Assembly (NCBI GenBank): GCA_031269165.1
Contig: JAISZQ010000032.1
Coordinates: 1 to 15,993, forward strand
Direction: 5' to 3'
Source of the DNA: Spirochaetaceae bacterium
GTDB taxonomy: Bacteria; Spirochaetota; Spirochaetia; Treponematales; Breznakiellaceae
Length of the DNA: 15,993 nt
In this document: positions 14,526 to 15,993 of the stretch, one piece after another
Position numbering within the stretch: the stretch's first letter is position 1
Layout of the letters: each line of letters begins with the position of its first letter
The notes under the pieces: model-generated
What the model saw: the letters and a program-made list of their open reading frames with translations, nothing else
Database searches by the model: none
What the model was told of the DNA's origin: nothing
Program-made: the position numbers and the translations under genes

Positions 14526-15530
14526 TTACCTGCCCACCAGACTGTCGATGGTCTCCTGGGTCATCAGCTTGATATGCTTAGGATCAATTGTTTTGGTGGC
14601 AGAATTGGTAAAACTTATCGGTTTACCATCTATCAAACTGACACACGCATCAACAATCGCCTTTACGGAGACACGGGTATCCTGAAAAGTGGTAACCGCC
14701 ATTTTCCCGTTTCTGATGTTCGCCTGTCCAACGGTGCTACCGTCCACTCCCAAAACAAGTATGTTTGGATAGTTTCCCCCCAGAGCGGTGATTGCCCCGT
14801 TGGCAATCTCATCATTCATGCAGCCGATTACGTTGATGTCATTGATCTTCCCGCTGGAAATCCAGTTTTCCACAATTTGCTGGGCCTTGGTGGCACTCCA
14901 GCCCTCGGCAAGATCGTAGCCGTTACCGCCCAGCACCAGGTTATAGCCATAGCCGTCCTTCGCAAGAGTCTCGGTGATGCCGTACATCCGTCCCAAGGCA
15001 TTTTCCGAAGCCACCCCGGCAAGATAGGCCAGCCGTATATCACGGGGTATGGTTCCCGCCTTGACATGTTCCTCAAGATACCCGGCCAGCATTCTTCCAT
15101 GTTCCTTTTGCTCACCCACGATAATGGCATCGTAATCGGTTTCGAGCCTCGTTTCGTCTATGACGATCTTCACGCCCCGCGCCCTTGCGGCGTTGACGGC
15201 AGCCAGTACGGTGTTTCCGTCCGTTGCCCGTATTACCATGACGTTTGCCCCTTTGCTGACCAGATTTTCAATGTCGTCAGGCTGACTCTGGGCATCCTTT
15301 GCGTGGGTGATCGTTACGGCAACACCGGGCAGGGTGGCCGCATAATCCCGGTACATTTTGTCCAGATTCATGTTGAATTCGTCTGAACTCGACAAGGCAA
15401 CGCCAATCCGTACCCGGGCCTTTGTAAATTCGTCCTGCCCGCCGGAAAACAGATTTGTCCCCGGCAAAACCAACAAACTGAAAACAACACCCGCCAGTAC
15501 CGCCACTCTTCCAATTCCACACTTCTTCAT
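14526..15530 (-). CDS. Periplasmic sugar-binding protein (RbsB-type), first gene of the operon
   Basis: The 334-residue protein is a type I periplasmic sugar-binding protein of the ribose/galactose class. Residues 1-30 form a Sec signal peptide (Lys-Lys, hydrophobic core V-A-V-L-A-G-V-V-F-S-L-L-V-L); no lipobox Cys follows, so it should be soluble in the periplasm. Typical features are R-I-G-V-A-L-S-S at the first strand, V-M-V-I-R-A-T-D-G with a following V-N-A-A-R-A-R-G-V, C-M-N-D-E-I-A-N-G-A near residue 240, and L-G-V-D-G near 268. It would deliver the substrate to the RbsC/RbsA-type importer. It does not look especially like E. coli AlsB from memory, so the ligand might be a glycoside rather than free allose. 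GGAGG lies 6 bases before the ATG. Promoter and twin operator lie directly upstream. Confidence 0.88.
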   Translation of the reverse strand: MKKCGIGRVAVLAGVVFSLLVLPGTNLFSGGQDEFTKARVRIGVALSSSDEFNMNLDKMYRDYAATLPGVAVTITHAKDAQSQPDDIENLVSKGANVMVIRATDGNTVLAAVNAARARGVKIVIDETRLETDYDAIIVGEQKEHGRMLAGYLEEHVKAGTIPRDIRLAYLAGVASENALGRMYGITETLAKDGYGYNLVLGGNGYDLAEGWSATKAQQIVENWISSGKINDINVIGCMNDEIANGAITALGGNYPNILVLGVDGSTVGQANIRNGKMAVTTFQDTRVSVKAIVDACVSLIDGKPISFTNSATKTIDPKHIKLMTQETIDSLVGR

Positions 15531-15585
15531 CTTTGTCCTCCAATAAAGTTCGGAAACCAGTTTATGGCCTCCGTTTTGAATTTTG

Positions 15586-15624
15586 TGAGTAAAGGTTTAC
15601 CCAAAATGGGTAAACCTTTACTCA
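15586..15624 (-). promoter_or_regulatory. Perfect 39-bp palindrome: twin LacI-type operator
   Basis: The arms TGAGTAAAGGTTTACCCA and its exact complement (18 bp each) surround a 3-base AAA centre. Each arm contains a 12-bp dyad of the LacI-family type, GTAAAGGTTTAC (15589-15600) and GTAAACCTTTAC (15610-15621), whose centres are 21 bp apart, two turns of the helix. The palindrome begins about 4 bases after the predicted transcription start and ends 55 bases before the binding-protein start codon. I infer it is bound by the LacI-family protein encoded at the end of the operon. The transcript would also form a strong hairpin here, but no T tract follows it. Confidence 0.75.
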
Positions 15625-15634
15625 ACTTGAATCC

Positions 15635-15663
15635 AGTATACACCCTCATTTGATGCTTGTCAA
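15635..15663 (-). promoter_or_regulatory. Predicted sigma-70-type promoter of the sugar operon
   Basis: On the minus strand TTGACA (15658-15663) is followed after 17 bases by TATACT (15635-15640), five of six matches to the consensus -10. Transcription should start near 15628, giving a leader of about 98 bases that carries the palindrome. No other promoter of this quality is seen within the operon. Confidence 0.75.
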
Positions 15664-15664
15664 G

Positions 15665-15722
15665 AAAAATTTTTCAAAAAAGTGAAAAAAAAGTGAAAAA
15701 AATTGACTTTGACAATTTTTTT
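15665..15722 (-). promoter_or_regulatory. Phased A/T tracts upstream of the operon promoter (UP element or curved DNA)
   Basis: A/T runs at 15665-15674, 15676-15681, 15685-15692, 15696-15702 and 15715-15722 have centres spaced about 9, 10, 10.5 and 20 bp, that is, in phase with the helix. Such tracts bend DNA and, next to a -35 box, can act as an UP element for RNA polymerase. A 10-bp perfect inverted repeat (AAAAAAATTG at 15696-15705, CAATTTTTTT at 15713-15722) is contained in the outer part. Confidence 0.5.
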
Positions 15723-15880
15723 GAGAATATGGGGGGGGGGGAATATATAAGCAAGAAACAGAAGATTACATGGATTTTCCACCCCATACGCTCTGGGTCC
15801 GCCCGAAAAACCTGTGCGCGTCTGTTGTGTCCGCGCCGCCATTTATGCCGCCGCGATTAAGGCGCTTCTGGAGCATCTAG
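15723..15880. other. Non-coding stretch with an 11-G run
   Basis: I see no convincing gene here. A run of 11 G (15731-15741) is followed by GAATATATAAGC. From about 15800 to 15897 one frame (P-V-R-V-C-C-V-R-A-A-I-Y-A-A-A-I-K-A-L-L-E-H-L-G) could be the 3' remnant of a gene that lost its upstream part, but this is too short to support. Confidence 0.35.
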
Positions 15881-15993
15881 GAGCCTGTGGGACTTAGAAA
15901 ATTTTCACACTTTTTTTCGTAAAAAATAGTGCAATAATCACGATAAATAAGCTGTTGTTAGTATTTTGATTGGGTTAAAACTCGTATTTTCGT
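15881..15993 (+). mobile_element. Possible left end of an insertion sequence, cut by the window
   Basis: GC content drops abruptly at GAGCCTGTGGGACTTAG, which resembles an insertion-sequence terminus and shares GAGCCTGT with the local repeat family. The A/T-rich DNA that follows to the window edge would be the leader of a transposase gene beyond it. No transposase coding is visible, so this is a guess from composition and the terminal motif. Confidence 0.25.

Noticed and set aside
15586..15624. The 39-bp palindrome as an intrinsic terminator or riboswitch
   Set aside because: No T tract follows on either strand, it lies just after a strong promoter, and its two arms are LacI-type dyads. No riboswitch family pattern is visible.
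15657..15860. Small open frame through the A-tracts and the G run
   Set aside because: It begins inside the promoter region of the opposite strand, has no ribosome site, and its composition is driven by homopolymers.
1..15993. CRISPR arrays, tRNA or rRNA genes, defence systems
   Set aside because: I found no regularly spaced direct repeats, no tRNA-like cloverleaf and no rRNA sequence; the repeats present are palindromic and irregularly spaced.

Overview
The window reads as a chromosome fragment of about 50% GC from an anaerobic, sugar-fermenting bacterium. A termite-gut-type treponeme (spirochaete) is my best guess. It rests on the overall style: a HemW-like radical SAM gene, a membrane-anchored orphan solute-binding protein, an ankyrin protein, and many palindromic intergenic repeats ending in GAGCCTGTTTCAAAACC-like sequences. 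No rRNA or other phylogenetic marker is present, so the assignment is an inference.

Plus-strand left part (1-5473): the end of a GC-rich repeat element, hemW, a 10-TM EamA/DMT permease, a membrane-anchored family 1 solute-binding protein with no transporter beside it, a roughly 525-bp repeat block, and an ankyrin-repeat protein with an unrecognised N-terminal domain. These genes look unrelated to each other. Repeats at 5466-5740 fill the convergent gap before the next block.

Minus-strand right part (15663 down to 5758) is the notable region: one sugar-catabolic operon. In order of transcription it encodes a periplasmic sugar-binding protein, an RbsA-type double ATPase, an RbsC-type permease, a cytoplasmic GH3-PA14 glycosidase, RpiB, a ROK kinase resembling E. 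coli AlsK, an AlsE-like 3-epimerase, and then a LacI-family regulator with its own promoter. The three small enzymes match the D-allose pathway (allose to allose-6-P to allulose-6-P to fructose-6-P). The cytoplasmic GH3 would supply the free sugar from an imported glycoside, so I read the locus as an alloside-utilisation system. The GH3 is itself abnormal: conserved -1-subsite residues are changed and the usual acid/base Glu loop is missing.

Control of the operon is unusually legible. There is a near-consensus promoter (TTGACA, 17 bp, TATACT). Just after the start point lie two LacI-type dyads, GTAAAGGTTTAC and GTAAACCTTTAC, with centres 21 bp apart inside one perfect 39-bp palindrome. Helically phased A-tracts lie upstream. 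A perfect GC-rich hairpin and a 242-bp repeat element with terminal inverted repeats sit between the binding-protein gene and the ATPase gene, where they may set transporter stoichiometry. The last 270 bases hold no convincing gene and may contain the end of an insertion sequence.
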